Virus record (IMG/VR): IMGVR_UViG_3300035698_016915
Coordinates: 1 to 21,149 of that record
Length of the DNA: 21,149 nt
Direction: 5' to 3' (one strand)
From: a virus
Positions within the stretch are counted from its first letter, which is position 1, and each line of letters opens with the position of its first letter. Below, piece after piece: positions 7,689 through 14,874 of the stretch. The notes under the pieces were generated by a model that was not told the DNA's origin, searched no databases, and saw only the letters and a list, made by a program, of their open reading frames with translations. The position numbers and the translations under genes are program-made.

Positions 7689-7707
7689 GCTCTGCTTTCA
7701 ACAGAGC
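7689..7707 (+). other. Small perfect hairpin in the leader of the fibre-like gene
   Basis: GCTCTG (7689-7694) pairs with CAGAGC (7702-7707) around a 7-base loop CTTTCAA. It lies between the T-tract and the GAGGTG ribosome site of the gene at 7739. It has no T run directly after it, so it is not a bacterial terminator. It could protect an mRNA 5' end or be chance. Confidence 0.4.
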
Positions 7708-7738
7708 AAGGACAAAACTAAACGTGAGGTGTTTATAA

Positions 7739-8902
7739 ATGGTATTAGGAAAAATAGGGGTATTTGGTCCCGTAACCAAACAGATTGCTAAAACAATTAC
7801 AGTTCATGCTGATAAAAAAATTCAATTCAGAGATACAGGAATATTTATACAATCTCCTGTTGACGGAAAACTTCTTATATCTTCAGATGGCGTAGGCGCA
7901 GATGATATCACATTAACAGGGAATGTTACAATCACTAATGATTTAACAATTTCAGGAGCATTTTCTTATGGAGCTGTAACTGCAACTTCATTAAATGTAA
8001 CTGGTGCTACAACATTAGATGGTAATGTAACATTAGGAAACGAAAAAGCAGATGATATTAAATTTAGTGGAGACACTATCGGTGATGGTGTTACTAACGC
8101 TGACTTTGATTTAAGTGCTTCAAGCGGAACATTCTTAACTCCAAGTGGTGAAGCAACACTCGGTGGAAATGTTACAATTTCTGGAACTAAAACATTTACA
8201 ACTGGAACAGGAAATGTTGATTTAAATGGAAACACAATTTTAGCAACAACTAAAACTTATACTTCTGGTGGTATAGCTGCAATCGGTGGAACACACATCA
8301 TCTATGGAGATGGTGCAGGAAGTAAAGCATTTGAAGTTGTGCCTGGAGTAAGTGTTTCATTAGGGCAAAATACTTTAATATTAGGTGCATCTACCTTTGG
8401 AACAGGAACTGGACTTACAACAATTGGAGGAAATTATACAATAACTGGTCATTTTGATAACCAAGAATTCACAGCAAATGCATTCCAATTTGAAGCACTT
8501 GCTGAATGGCATCCAGCTATTACTGGTGCAGTTTTAATAACAAACCAATCAGCTAAAAAATGTTGGATTCCACTAAACTTCTTGAAAATCGGTGATGAGA
8601 TTGTTTCTTATAAACTCGTTGGTGATGTTCATAAAGAGGGTGGAGATACTGTTACTCTTGATTGTAAGATTGTATCTATCAATTTAGGTGATCCAATTAC
8701 CACAACTGATATTGCAGGTGGTGGTATGACACAGGTTCTTGCTGATGGACAATTTGATGTCGAAACAACACTCGGTGGTTTTGAGACTGTTGCAACAGAT
8801 AAGCAGTATGCGCTTGAAATACTTGGAACAACTTCTAACGTATCAGCAAATGAATTTATTAAAGTCATGGGTGCTGAAGTTAAGGTTAACCGAAAAACAT
8901 AA
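7739..8902 (+). CDS. Beta-rich fibre-like or capsid-spike structural protein
   Basis: 387 residues. Residues about 50-240 are repetitive Gly/Thr/Asn/Ser-rich strands with recurring TLTGNVTI, SLNVTGATTLDGNVTLG, LGGNVTISGTKTFTTGTGN and IGGTHII patterns, typical of beta-helical or triple-beta fibre shafts in phage head and tail fibres. The last ~120 residues differ: a compact beta domain beginning WIPLNFLKIGDEIVSYKLVG, with GGDTVTLDCKIVSI and LEILGTTSN, like globular C-terminal domains of viral surface spikes. GAGGTG stands 7 bases before the ATG. Position among decoration genes, before the connector, favours a capsid surface spike. It is bracketed by two T-tracts, so its expression may be set apart from its neighbours. 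No signal peptide. Confidence 0.7.
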   Translation: MVLGKIGVFGPVTKQIAKTITVHADKKIQFRDTGIFIQSPVDGKLLISSDGVGADDITLTGNVTITNDLTISGAFSYGAVTATSLNVTGATTLDGNVTLGNEKADDIKFSGDTIGDGVTNADFDLSASSGTFLTPSGEATLGGNVTISGTKTFTTGTGNVDLNGNTILATTKTYTSGGIAAIGGTHIIYGDGAGSKAFEVVPGVSVSLGQNTLILGASTFGTGTGLTTIGGNYTITGHFDNQEFTANAFQFEALAEWHPAITGAVLITNQSAKKCWIPLNFLKIGDEIVSYKLVGDVHKEGGDTVTLDCKIVSINLGDPITTTDIAGGGMTQVLADGQFDVETTLGGFETVATDKQYALEILGTTSNVSANEFIKVMGAEVKVNRKT

Positions 8903-8926
8903 ATATTTTTTTATTTTTATTTTATT
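8900..8926 (+). terminator. T-tract terminator-like sequence after the fibre-like gene
   Basis: TAAATA at the gene's stop is followed by runs of 7, 5 and 4 T separated by single A, nearly the same as 7645-7672. It probably reduces or ends transcription of the fibre-like gene. No clear TATA box lies between here and the next gene, so downstream genes presumably rely on readthrough. Confidence 0.5.
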
Positions 8927-8947
8927 AATAAAAACACGAGGTGAAAA

Positions 8948-9070
8948 ATGCCAACAATACAAGGTCCGATAACATTTAAAGCAGGAAAAGAGCTTCCTGA
9001 CAAGTTCAAGAAATCAATGAAGGATTCAAAACAAGGTATTCCTTTTAAACTTAAAAAGAAGAGAGGCTGA
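8948..9070 (+). CDS. 40-residue basic protein, unknown function
   Basis: A short frame with a good ribosome site (GAGGTG ending 5 bases before ATG 8948) and TGA stop. The product starts MPTIQGPITFKAGKELPDKF and ends in a Lys/Arg cluster (KLKKKRG), with roughly 13 Lys/Arg in 40 residues. It fits the tight spacing between the T-tract and the next structural gene, so it is likely real. Its charge suggests binding to nucleic acid or to an acidic capsid surface; no family is recognised. Confidence 0.6.
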   Translation: MPTIQGPITFKAGKELPDKFKKSMKDSKQGIPFKLKKKRG

Positions 9071-9075
9071 TAATC

Positions 9076-9462
9076 ATGGTTGTTAAAATAACAAAATATA
9101 GAATATCTGGAACTACTGATGGATCAGGAGACTCAATTGATTTTTCAAATGTAATAAGGGGTAATATCAAAGCAGTTCAGTTTGCAATTAGTGGTCTTGC
9201 TGCTGGTGCTGCAGACATTACAATCACTACTGATGATGAGGTATCTCCACAGACAATTATAAATTTAACAAATACAAATGTAAATCAGACAATATATCCA
9301 AGACGACCAGCAGAAGATATTGACGGAACTGACTTTTTATATGTTGCAGGTGGTCAAATAGTACCTGTTGAGTTTACAGTATTCAGTAAACTAAAATGTG
9401 TGATTGCAGATGGTGGAGCAGCTGCTAAGTATGTTATTGATATTTTAGTCGAAGAAAATTAA
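9076..9462 (+). CDS. Small beta-rich structural protein (decoration-like, family 2, intact copy)
   Basis: 128 residues, beta-rich. It contains KYRISGTTD at the start, VIRGNIKAVQF, an NQTIYPRRPAEDI motif near residue 70-80, and ends AKYVIDILVEEN. The next two short frames together form a diverged second copy of the same protein, which shows the full domain runs from KYRISGTTD to DILVEEN. It belongs to the cluster of small head-associated proteins; decoration or fibre attachment are both possible. Confidence 0.7.
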   Translation: MVVKITKYRISGTTDGSGDSIDFSNVIRGNIKAVQFAISGLAAGAADITITTDDEVSPQTIINLTNTNVNQTIYPRRPAEDIDGTDFLYVAGGQIVPVEFTVFSKLKCVIADGGAAAKYVIDILVEEN

Positions 9463-9474
9463 AAAGATGAGATT

Positions 9475-9756
9475 ATGGTAAGCAAACTAAGAAGATATCG
9501 AATAAGTGGGACTACTGATGCAGATGGAACATTTACTGGAACATCTGAGGTTATTAGAGGTAGTATTAAATCAGTATCTCTTGATATTGATGCATTTGAG
9601 AATACTGCTTTGATTGCACTTTCCACAAATGCCGATTTAGATGTTCAAGACATAGTATTATTATTTGGATCAAATACTAATCAGACATTATATCCAAGAG
9701 TGCCAGCACAGGATATTGCAGGAACAGAACTTGTTTATGATATAGGTGAGCCATAA
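9475..9756 (+). CDS. N-terminal two-thirds of a split family-2 paralogue
   Basis: 93 residues aligning with the first ~90 residues of the protein at 9076-9462: RRYRISGTTD, EVIRGSIKSV, NTNQTLYPRVPAQDI and GTELVYDIG each have a partner there. It stops at TAA 9754-9756 in what is a loop of the intact copy. The stop overlaps the ATG of the next frame (TAATG), and GGTGAG at 9745-9750, inside this gene, is a good ribosome site for it. Confidence 0.65.
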   Translation: MVSKLRRYRISGTTDADGTFTGTSEVIRGSIKSVSLDIDAFENTALIALSTNADLDVQDIVLLFGSNTNQTLYPRVPAQDIAGTELVYDIGEP

Positions 9757-9881
9757 TGGGGCAAGGAGGATCACTTCCAATACCTTTAGAATTTAATATT
9801 AATGACAGGCTCGCAGTCGGTGTTATTATTGCAGGCGCAAATCGTAAATTTACAATAGATATACTTGTTGAGGAAAACTAA
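9756..9881 (+). CDS. C-terminal third of a split family-2 paralogue
   Basis: 41 residues starting MGQGGSLPIPLEF and ending RKFTIDILVEEN, matching the last third of the intact copy (IVPVEF ... KYVIDILVEEN). It lies in a different frame from 9475-9756. This frame is open upstream only to 9750, so the two parts cannot be joined except by a shift within the last few codons. A GGTGAG site 5 bases upstream and the TAATG overlap suggest translation by termination-reinitiation, giving a two-piece beta protein. A one-base sequencing error cannot be excluded. Confidence 0.6.
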   Translation: MGQGGSLPIPLEFNINDRLAVGVIIAGANRKFTIDILVEEN

Positions 9882-9891
9882 GAGGTGTAGA

Positions 9892-10308
9892 ATGTTATTT
9901 GAAAAGAAAGACGAAAAAGCAGAAAAAATAAGAATAGATGATCCAAGATCACCAAGTAAATATAGTTGGGTTACTCTCAGAAAAGGCAATCAAATTGAAC
10001 TATCAGAATATCGTGGAAAACAGCTTGGGCTTGTTCCTGTTAAAGAAGAAGCAAAAAAGCTTCCTGAACCAGTTGAAGAAAAAGAGCATAAGAAACCTGA
10101 TAAAAATCCGGAAGTTAAAAAAAAAGAAAAAGGCATTTATAAAGAGAATCTTGAATCTATCAAAGGTATTGGTGCTAAGACTGCTAAAGATATAATCCAA
10201 GTTTATCCTACAGAAGCTATTCTTGTTAAAGCTCTTAATCAAGGTTCTGATATCCCAATCAGGGATGATCTTGCTAAATTGTTAAAAAAGAAGTTCAAGG
10301 TGAGGTAA
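9892..10308 (+). CDS. Helix-hairpin-helix protein in the head module
   Basis: 138 residues from ATG 9892, chosen because GAGGTG (9882-9887) is 4 bases upstream; an earlier in-frame ATG at 9865 lies inside the previous gene. Residues 1-50 are a small strand-rich region (SWVTLRKGNQIELSEYRGKQLG); 50-82 are a Lys/Glu/Pro-rich linker; 85-120 carry a helix-hairpin-helix motif, LESIKGIGAKTAKDIIQVYP, with GIG at 92-94; the end is basic (KKKFKVR). Such motifs bind DNA backbone without sequence preference. Similar small proteins occur between capsid and connector genes in many phages. A role holding packaged DNA or at the portal vertex is inference. Confidence 0.65.
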   Translation: MLFEKKDEKAEKIRIDDPRSPSKYSWVTLRKGNQIELSEYRGKQLGLVPVKEEAKKLPEPVEEKEHKKPDKNPEVKKKEKGIYKENLESIKGIGAKTAKDIIQVYPTEAILVKALNQGSDIPIRDDLAKLLKKKFKVR

Positions 10309-10592
10309 TGGTATTGTTCAAAAGTGATGGTAATGGTGGGTATAATATCCAGAAAGGCACTTTAGCATTTATTATGGTTATAATCGCTCTTCTCAGTTGT
10401 GTTGCAACAGTTGTTGCTTATGGTGTCACAATGCGAGGTGACATAAATAATATTCAATCAGATCAGAAATTTACAAACAAGATTACATCAGACAATGAAA
10501 AGTCAATTATCATTAATCAGGAAAAAATATTAGCCATGGGTGATAATCTAATCGAAATAAAAGCAGACATTAAGGAGTTGTTATCAAAATGA
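10308..10592 (+). CDS. Single-pass membrane protein with coiled-coil tail
   Basis: 94 residues. One strong transmembrane helix at about 19-41 (TLAFIMVIIALLSCVATVVA) follows a short polar N-terminus; the rest is heptad-like and polar (NNIQSDQKFTNKITSDNEKS...LIEIKADIKELL). AAGGTGAGG precedes the ATG, which overlaps the previous gene's stop region by one base. A membrane protein between head genes is unusual. Holin, egress or virion membrane-contact roles are all possible; topology alone does not decide. Confidence 0.6.
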   Translation: MVLFKSDGNGGYNIQKGTLAFIMVIIALLSCVATVVAYGVTMRGDINNIQSDQKFTNKITSDNEKSIIINQEKILAMGDNLIEIKADIKELLSK

Positions 10593-11413
10593 CATATATC
10601 ACAGTTTCAGATGTAAGGATTGCAAGCGGTGCACCAGTCTCTTTAATCAGTAATACATCAGTTGAGCATGCTATTAATATAGTTGAGAAATTAACAGAAA
10701 AGAAAATGAATACTAAGTTTGTCCCTACAAGGAGAATAGACATTATGGATGGAACAGGGAACAATAGATTCTTTACTGATAAAAATCCAGTCCTAAAGAT
10801 TCTTAGTTGTGTTTCTGATGATAATGCAATTTTGCCTACTTACTTGGATGTTTCAAGAGAATCAGGCATGTGCAGACTAAACCAAGAAGCAGACACTAAT
10901 ACTTTTGTTGCAAAACAAAACGGTCTAAGAGTTTCATATTTACATGGTTATCTTATCGCTGACGATGATAACAGAACAACCACAGACGGAGCAGTTACAG
11001 CAGGAACATCAGTTGTAATAGCTGTTGATGATGCTGGAACTATTGTTGCAAATGATTGGGTTGAAATAATCGGTACTGATGGAAACAGAGAGGTTGCACT
11101 TGTTACATTAGTTGCAACAAATAACATTACTGTTAATCTTCTGAACTTTGATCATGAGGATGAATCAATTTTATACAAGATCCAAATTCCTTCTTTCATT
11201 AAAAGGTTTATGGAGTTAGAAGCAGCAATCTATGTTGGAATAAACGCAATCGGTGCAACATACACATTTAATGCTTCATATTCAATAGGTGACCTTTCAG
11301 TAGTAAAAGGTGTTCCTTATACACATTGGCGAGAGTCAGTTAATAAGAATATCCAGGAACGGGAAGGTTTAAGGCAATACATTAAGCCGAGATTTAAAAT
11401 ATTGGTGAACTAA
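10589..11413 (+). CDS. Head-tail connector (gp6/gp15-like adaptor) with beta insertion
   Basis: 274 residues, overlapping the previous gene by ATGA. The outer parts fit the helical connector that docks under the portal: N-terminal helices (SNTSVEHAINIVEKLTEKKM), strands ending in FVAKQNGLRVSYLHGY near 106-121, and the helix IPSFIKRFMELEAAIYVG near 200-217, where the family has 'P..l......la......'. Between about 130 and 196 sits a beta-rich segment (TAGTSVVIAVDDAG, NDWVEIIGTDGNREVALV, TVNLLNF) that looks like an inserted Ig-like or fibre-type domain; ordinary connectors are only about 100-150 residues. It probably projects from the neck. The order portal, capsid, connector, stopper supports the call. 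Confidence 0.65.
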   Translation: MTYITVSDVRIASGAPVSLISNTSVEHAINIVEKLTEKKMNTKFVPTRRIDIMDGTGNNRFFTDKNPVLKILSCVSDDNAILPTYLDVSRESGMCRLNQEADTNTFVAKQNGLRVSYLHGYLIADDDNRTTTDGAVTAGTSVVIAVDDAGTIVANDWVEIIGTDGNREVALVTLVATNNITVNLLNFDHEDESILYKIQIPSFIKRFMELEAAIYVGINAIGATYTFNASYSIGDLSVVKGVPYTHWRESVNKNIQEREGLRQYIKPRFKILVN

Positions 11414-11415
11414 AA

Positions 11416-11643
11416 ATGGCATTTGATGATACTAAAGCAGCACTTGATGATTTCACATCAGCAGATTGGAATAGTATGGTTATTGATCAAAAGACAAGAG
11501 CCATCAGAACAAGTGGTGCAGGTGCCCCAGGAACTGCTCCAGCCAATATTGGTGATATTTATATTGATACAACAAACAGTAAAATCTATCTGGCTGTTGG
11601 AACATCCGCAGCATCAGATTGGAAAAAGGTGATGTCAACATGA
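11416..11643 (+). CDS. Short fibre-tip-like protein
   Basis: 75 residues. The N-terminus is helical and acidic (FDDTKAALDDFTSADWNSM); the C-terminal half, GAPGTAPANIGDIYIDTTNS then KIYLAVGTSAASDWKKV, is a motif often seen at the ends or joints of phage tail fibres and collagen-like viral proteins. GGTGA precedes the ATG. It overlaps the following signal-peptide fibre gene by ATGA, so the two are translationally coupled and probably work together. Whether it sits in the neck or on a fibre is not known. Confidence 0.6.
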   Translation: MAFDDTKAALDDFTSADWNSMVIDQKTRAIRTSGAGAPGTAPANIGDIYIDTTNSKIYLAVGTSAASDWKKVMST

Positions 11644-13433
11644 AATCAAACAAACTATTTATGATCATTGTATTATTTTTAATTGGATTAATTGCAGTAT
11701 CTGCAAGTCCTTATCTTGTTGATGAGAATATGAATATTTTAAACAATACTATTTATAATGCAAGCAATATAAATTCCACTAATTTTTATCAGAATACTTT
11801 TAAAGTATTAGACGAGAACTCATCTATAAATGGGAGTAATGTTAATAGTAGTGGATTAACTGCAAACAATTCTATTTACTGGGATGGAGAAACATCACAG
11901 GCAGACTTAAGTGTAAACAAATCAGTTTGGTGGGCTACTATCAATAACTGGAGCGTTACAATGTTTGAATCAGTCGCAAATGCTTTAAGTATAAATATGT
12001 CTTGGTTAAATAATACAATCGATGACAGAGAAAAATTATGCTCAATTGATGAGGTTTGGATATATAACAATTCTGGGGATTTAAGCTGGAATACAACAAC
12101 AGGTGATGTAAGATATTATACACAAACATCAGCAAATTCAACATTTATTTTACAATCAGAAGAAAGCAATCTTAGTGTTTATAGTGCGGACTTTTGGGAT
12201 GGTTTAGATAGTCCTGATAATTTTACATGGTCTGGTGATCTATCAGGCACAGGCTTAAGTCCAGAAGTTGTTAATGATTCACATTATCATACAGATTCAA
12301 CAATAACAAGTGTTAATGGAAGCAAGATTCAGAACATGGATTTAACATGTGGTGCAGACACATATCTCACAAATTTAAATTTCACAAATGAAAGTGGTAT
12401 TTGTACAGGAATATCCGATGTGTATTTGCTTAATTCAGGAGACATCGGAACTTGGTTATATTTAAATAATCTTACAATTAATGAAACAGAAAATACAGGA
12501 AATGTTTATATTTATAGGGATTTAGGCGACGCCTCAGAAGTGCCAGTGGTTCAGATAATACAAGATGATACTGATAATTATCAGAATGTTTTAGACATAA
12601 GGAATGATGGAAGTGGTTATGGTCTTTATATTCATCAAATTGGTGCTGATTCAGCGTTTGTGATTAACCAAACATCAGGACATAACGCACAGGAGATATT
12701 TCAGAACAGAGAAAAAGCAGGTTTATATATTGAGCATTCAGGTGCAGGCGGAGCAGCAGCAATCGATGCCAGAGTCACAGGAGATTCAGGTCTTGGCAAT
12801 GCAGCATATGCAGCTTTCTTTTATAGAGATTTAAATTCAGCCAATACAAGTTCTGAGGTCGTTTCTATTGTTCAAGACAATGCAGGAGATGATCAGCCAG
12901 CTTTAAGTATTCAACAGGATGGAACAGGACTTGCACTTGATGTAGTTGGTAATGCTAATATAAATGGAAATCTAACTGCCAATATATTTTATGGTGAGAT
13001 GTGGAACTATTCATCAAACGCAACAGCTTGGGAGTTTCCAATCGCCAGTAATGGTATTTATTACAATATGACAAATTTAACTGGTGGAAGCCTTCATGGA
13101 TTTACAAGAACAGAAAGTCCAACAGCAGGATCTCATCTTACAGCACTTAACACAGGAACTTATAAAGTAGATGCAGCAATTAGTGTTGAGTCAACAGGAA
13201 ATAATCAACTTTATGGTTTTGCTATTGCTAAAAATCATGATGTTTCTTTAAGTAGGAATTGTTATGGGAGAAGGAAGATTAGCACACAATCAGCTGTAGC
13301 TTCGATTCCAATAAGTTGTATTTTAACTTTATCAGCAGGTGATAATATCTCGCTCCAAGTTGAGAATGAAGCAGGAACAGCAAACATTGAGGTTCATGCA
13401 ATAAATGTAAATGTAATGTGGGTAGGTCACTAA
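11640..13433 (+). CDS. Signal-peptide, sequon-rich fibre-like surface protein
   Basis: 597 residues from ATG 11640 (GGTG 8 bases upstream; overlap ATGA with the previous gene). An earlier in-frame ATG at 11619 would bury the signal peptide. Residues 1-23 form a textbook Sec signal: MKSNK, a hydrophobic core LFMIIVLFLIGLIAV, then SAS, with likely cleavage after Ala22 or Ser23. Residues 30-290 are Asn/Ser/Thr-rich with about 22 N-x-S/T sequons; the whole protein has about 30. Residues about 300-450 hold repeated strands (VVQIIQDDTDNYQNVLDI, GSGYGLYIHQ, VVSIVQDNAGDDQPALSI, GTGLALDV) typical of fibre shafts. The end, from about 480, is a jelly-roll-like tip domain (TGTYKVDAAISVES, LYGFAIAKN, CILTLSAGDNISLQVENE). 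A secreted, probably N-glycosylated fibre is implied if the host is an archaeon. Confidence 0.7.
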   Translation: MKSNKLFMIIVLFLIGLIAVSASPYLVDENMNILNNTIYNASNINSTNFYQNTFKVLDENSSINGSNVNSSGLTANNSIYWDGETSQADLSVNKSVWWATINNWSVTMFESVANALSINMSWLNNTIDDREKLCSIDEVWIYNNSGDLSWNTTTGDVRYYTQTSANSTFILQSEESNLSVYSADFWDGLDSPDNFTWSGDLSGTGLSPEVVNDSHYHTDSTITSVNGSKIQNMDLTCGADTYLTNLNFTNESGICTGISDVYLLNSGDIGTWLYLNNLTINETENTGNVYIYRDLGDASEVPVVQIIQDDTDNYQNVLDIRNDGSGYGLYIHQIGADSAFVINQTSGHNAQEIFQNREKAGLYIEHSGAGGAAAIDARVTGDSGLGNAAYAAFFYRDLNSANTSSEVVSIVQDNAGDDQPALSIQQDGTGLALDVVGNANINGNLTANIFYGEMWNYSSNATAWEFPIASNGIYYNMTNLTGGSLHGFTRTESPTAGSHLTALNTGTYKVDAAISVESTGNNQLYGFAIAKNHDVSLSRNCYGRRKISTQSAVASIPISCILTLSAGDNISLQVENEAGTANIEVHAINVNVMWVGH

Positions 13434-13434
13434 A

Positions 13435-13827
13435 ATGGAAGATAAACTAACAAAATCAACTTTTACAATAGCAGTTATAGCTTTATTAGTAGGTTTAGGA
13501 GTTCCGGTTTCCGAAAATATATTTAACAATGAATTAAATGATTATTATATCTGTGAAGTAACAACAAAATTGAATGAGTTTGCAGGCGGAATCTCAGGCA
13601 CAGCTTATTCAGGTTATCCATTTTCGGATAGCAGAAAGGGTGCTGTTTATTGTGGAACGTCAGATAACAAAGGAAGCTGGATTAAGTTAAGTGTTTATGC
13701 AGCAGAGAATAATATCGATCCGTATGACCTTATGCCTCAAGACAAGAATACAGAAACATCCACAGCTTCAGGGGTTTGGGGAGAACAATATATAGTAAAA
13801 CAGGGAAAAGATCCTATTAAGATATAG
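13435..13827 (+). CDS. Small membrane-anchored protein with exported Cys-containing domain
   Basis: 130 residues, one base after the secreted fibre-like gene. Residues about 8-25 (STFTIAVIALLVGLGVPV) form a signal-anchor or transmembrane helix after a short charged N-terminus. The rest looks extracellular: YYICEVTTKL and GAVYCGTSDNKGSW place Cys40 and Cys73 for a possible disulfide, followed by an acidic, Ser/Thr-rich tail. It ends in TAG. Adjacency and topology suggest it works with the secreted fibre-like protein, perhaps as its membrane partner. No family recognised. Confidence 0.6.
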   Translation: MEDKLTKSTFTIAVIALLVGLGVPVSENIFNNELNDYYICEVTTKLNEFAGGISGTAYSGYPFSDSRKGAVYCGTSDNKGSWIKLSVYAAENNIDPYDLMPQDKNTETSTASGVWGEQYIVKQGKDPIKI

Positions 13828-13834
13828 GTGTTAA

Positions 13835-14338
13835 ATGGGAATCATAATTACTAAATATGAAGATACAACTAATCTAAACGTAAGGTTTGATTTCAGTAAA
13901 TTTGATTATATGTATGATGATAATCCGTTTCCAGCCGACACAGCAACAGACTTTAATAATATAATTCTTGAGAATGGTGATGTTTTTAACGTTATTGTTC
14001 AAACTATAACAAATGATACAATGGGGACTGTTTCAGATGTCACAGAGACTTCTTTTTTAATCCATGCTTATATTATGGATATCAGTAAAAAAGACCGTAT
14101 GGTGCATGATATGGGGCTTGCTGTTCCAGGAAACAGGATCATGTATGTAAAGCCAGCTTATATAACAACATCTGGTGGAGTCGAAACATCAAAGATAGTA
14201 AAAGAAGGGGATATCCTTGTAGATCGAAACAGTTATAAATGGCGAATTGTTAAGATTATTCATGAACCTTTTTTGAACAATATTGAGATTTATAAGAAAT
14301 GTGTTGTTAAAAATATAGGTCTTACAGGCTCACCATGA
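13835..14338 (+). CDS. Head-completion/stopper-like neck protein
   Basis: 167 residues, AGGTG 4 bases before the ATG. It has the pattern of SPP1 gp16/HK97-type stopper or head-tail joining proteins: a chain of strands with a modification-prone loop and a late GDILVDRNSYKWRIVKIIHEPF segment (residues about 128-147), comparable to the 'gd.i...g..y.V..v' core that these small barrels use to close the DNA exit. IHAYIMDISKKDRMVHD is the preceding strand-helix. It lies between connector and gp10-like genes as expected, and its stop overlaps the next ATG (ATGA). Assigned mainly by gene order and pattern. Confidence 0.6.
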   Translation: MGIIITKYEDTTNLNVRFDFSKFDYMYDDNPFPADTATDFNNIILENGDVFNVIVQTITNDTMGTVSDVTETSFLIHAYIMDISKKDRMVHDMGLAVPGNRIMYVKPAYITTSGGVETSKIVKEGDILVDRNSYKWRIVKIIHEPFLNNIEIYKKCVVKNIGLTGSP

Positions 14339-14775
14339 AGATAAATTTCAGCGTTCAAACACCTGGGATGCAGATTTCTCAAAACAGAACTATTGCAAAA
14401 GCCAAGAAAGTTTTATGGTTATCTATGCATAAGATGGAAGAACTTGCAAAGTTGCGCGTTCCTGTTGATACTGGTTTACTTAGAAGATCAATTAATTTAC
14501 AACCGCGTGCGGAAGGTTCTAAAGAATACATCCTTGCGGATGGTGTTGAATATGGAGAATACATTGAATATGGGACAAGTCCACATTATCCACCTATTGC
14601 ACCGCTTAAGAAATGGAGTAAGCGAGTTCTTGGTGATGAGTCGCTTGCTTATGCTGTTGCAAAGAAGATAGCAATCAAAGGAACATCAGCTCAACCTTTC
14701 TTTAGACCAGCACTACTTGAAGTTAAAACTATATGGGTAAAAAAATATTGGGCTCGGATTATGTCTCAAGGTTAA
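14335..14775 (+). CDS. HK97 gp10-like tail completion/neck protein
   Basis: 146 residues with the hallmarks of the HK97-gp10 family: a long N-terminal helix (AKAKKVLWLSMHKMEELAKL), then RVPVDTGLLRRSI at 42-53 (the 'PvdTG.Lr.S' signature), EYIEYGTSPH near 75-84 and AQPFFRPAL near 119-127 ('qPf.rPA'). These proteins act at the head-tail interface of siphoviruses. It overlaps the stopper-like gene by 4 bases. Its TAA stop forms part of a promoter-like element for the tail genes. Confidence 0.88.
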   Translation: MKINFSVQTPGMQISQNRTIAKAKKVLWLSMHKMEELAKLRVPVDTGLLRRSINLQPRAEGSKEYILADGVEYGEYIEYGTSPHYPPIAPLKKWSKRVLGDESLAYAVAKKIAIKGTSAQPFFRPALLEVKTIWVKKYWARIMSQG

Positions 14776-14788
14776 TAATGTTTATATA
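14772..14788 (+). promoter_or_regulatory. Diverged third copy of the TATA promoter element
   Basis: Matches TTAATAAAGTTTATAAA (core of the 35-bp repeats) at 15 of 17 bases, both changes A to T. TTTATATA at 14781-14788 would place a start near 14811, about 64 bases before the tail terminator ATG at 14875. The 99-base gap here is the longest intergenic stretch of the tail half, consistent with a promoter for the tail genes. Confidence 0.5.
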
Positions 14789-14814
14789 GAACGATACAGA
14801 TTTAAATACTATGC

Positions 14815-14847
14815 TATGATCTGAGTCAAGAGACAAAGATGATCATA
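14815..14847 (+). other. Leader hairpin upstream of the tail terminator gene
   Basis: TATGATC (14815-14821) pairs perfectly with GATCATA (14841-14847) around a 19-base loop. The loop contains GTCAAGAGACAAA (14825-14837), which recurs as GCCAAGAGGCAAA at 14855-14867 (11 of 13) just before the ATG and includes its weak ribosome site. It may be a regulated leader; evidence is modest. Confidence 0.35.
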
Positions 14848-14874
14848 ATTTAAAGCCAAGAGGCAAAATTACAA

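Noticed and set aside
7732-7739. TTTATAAA just before the fibre-like gene ATG
   Set aside because: It overlaps the spacer and start codon, so transcription would begin inside the gene. Probably an AT-rich spacer.
8739-8972. + strand 77-codon frame crossing the end of the fibre-like gene
   Set aside because: Out-of-phase shadow that runs through the T-tract and into the next gene.
9938-10242. Frames on both strands over the HhH gene
   Set aside because: Low-complexity Lys- or Phe-rich shadows of an A-rich coding stretch.
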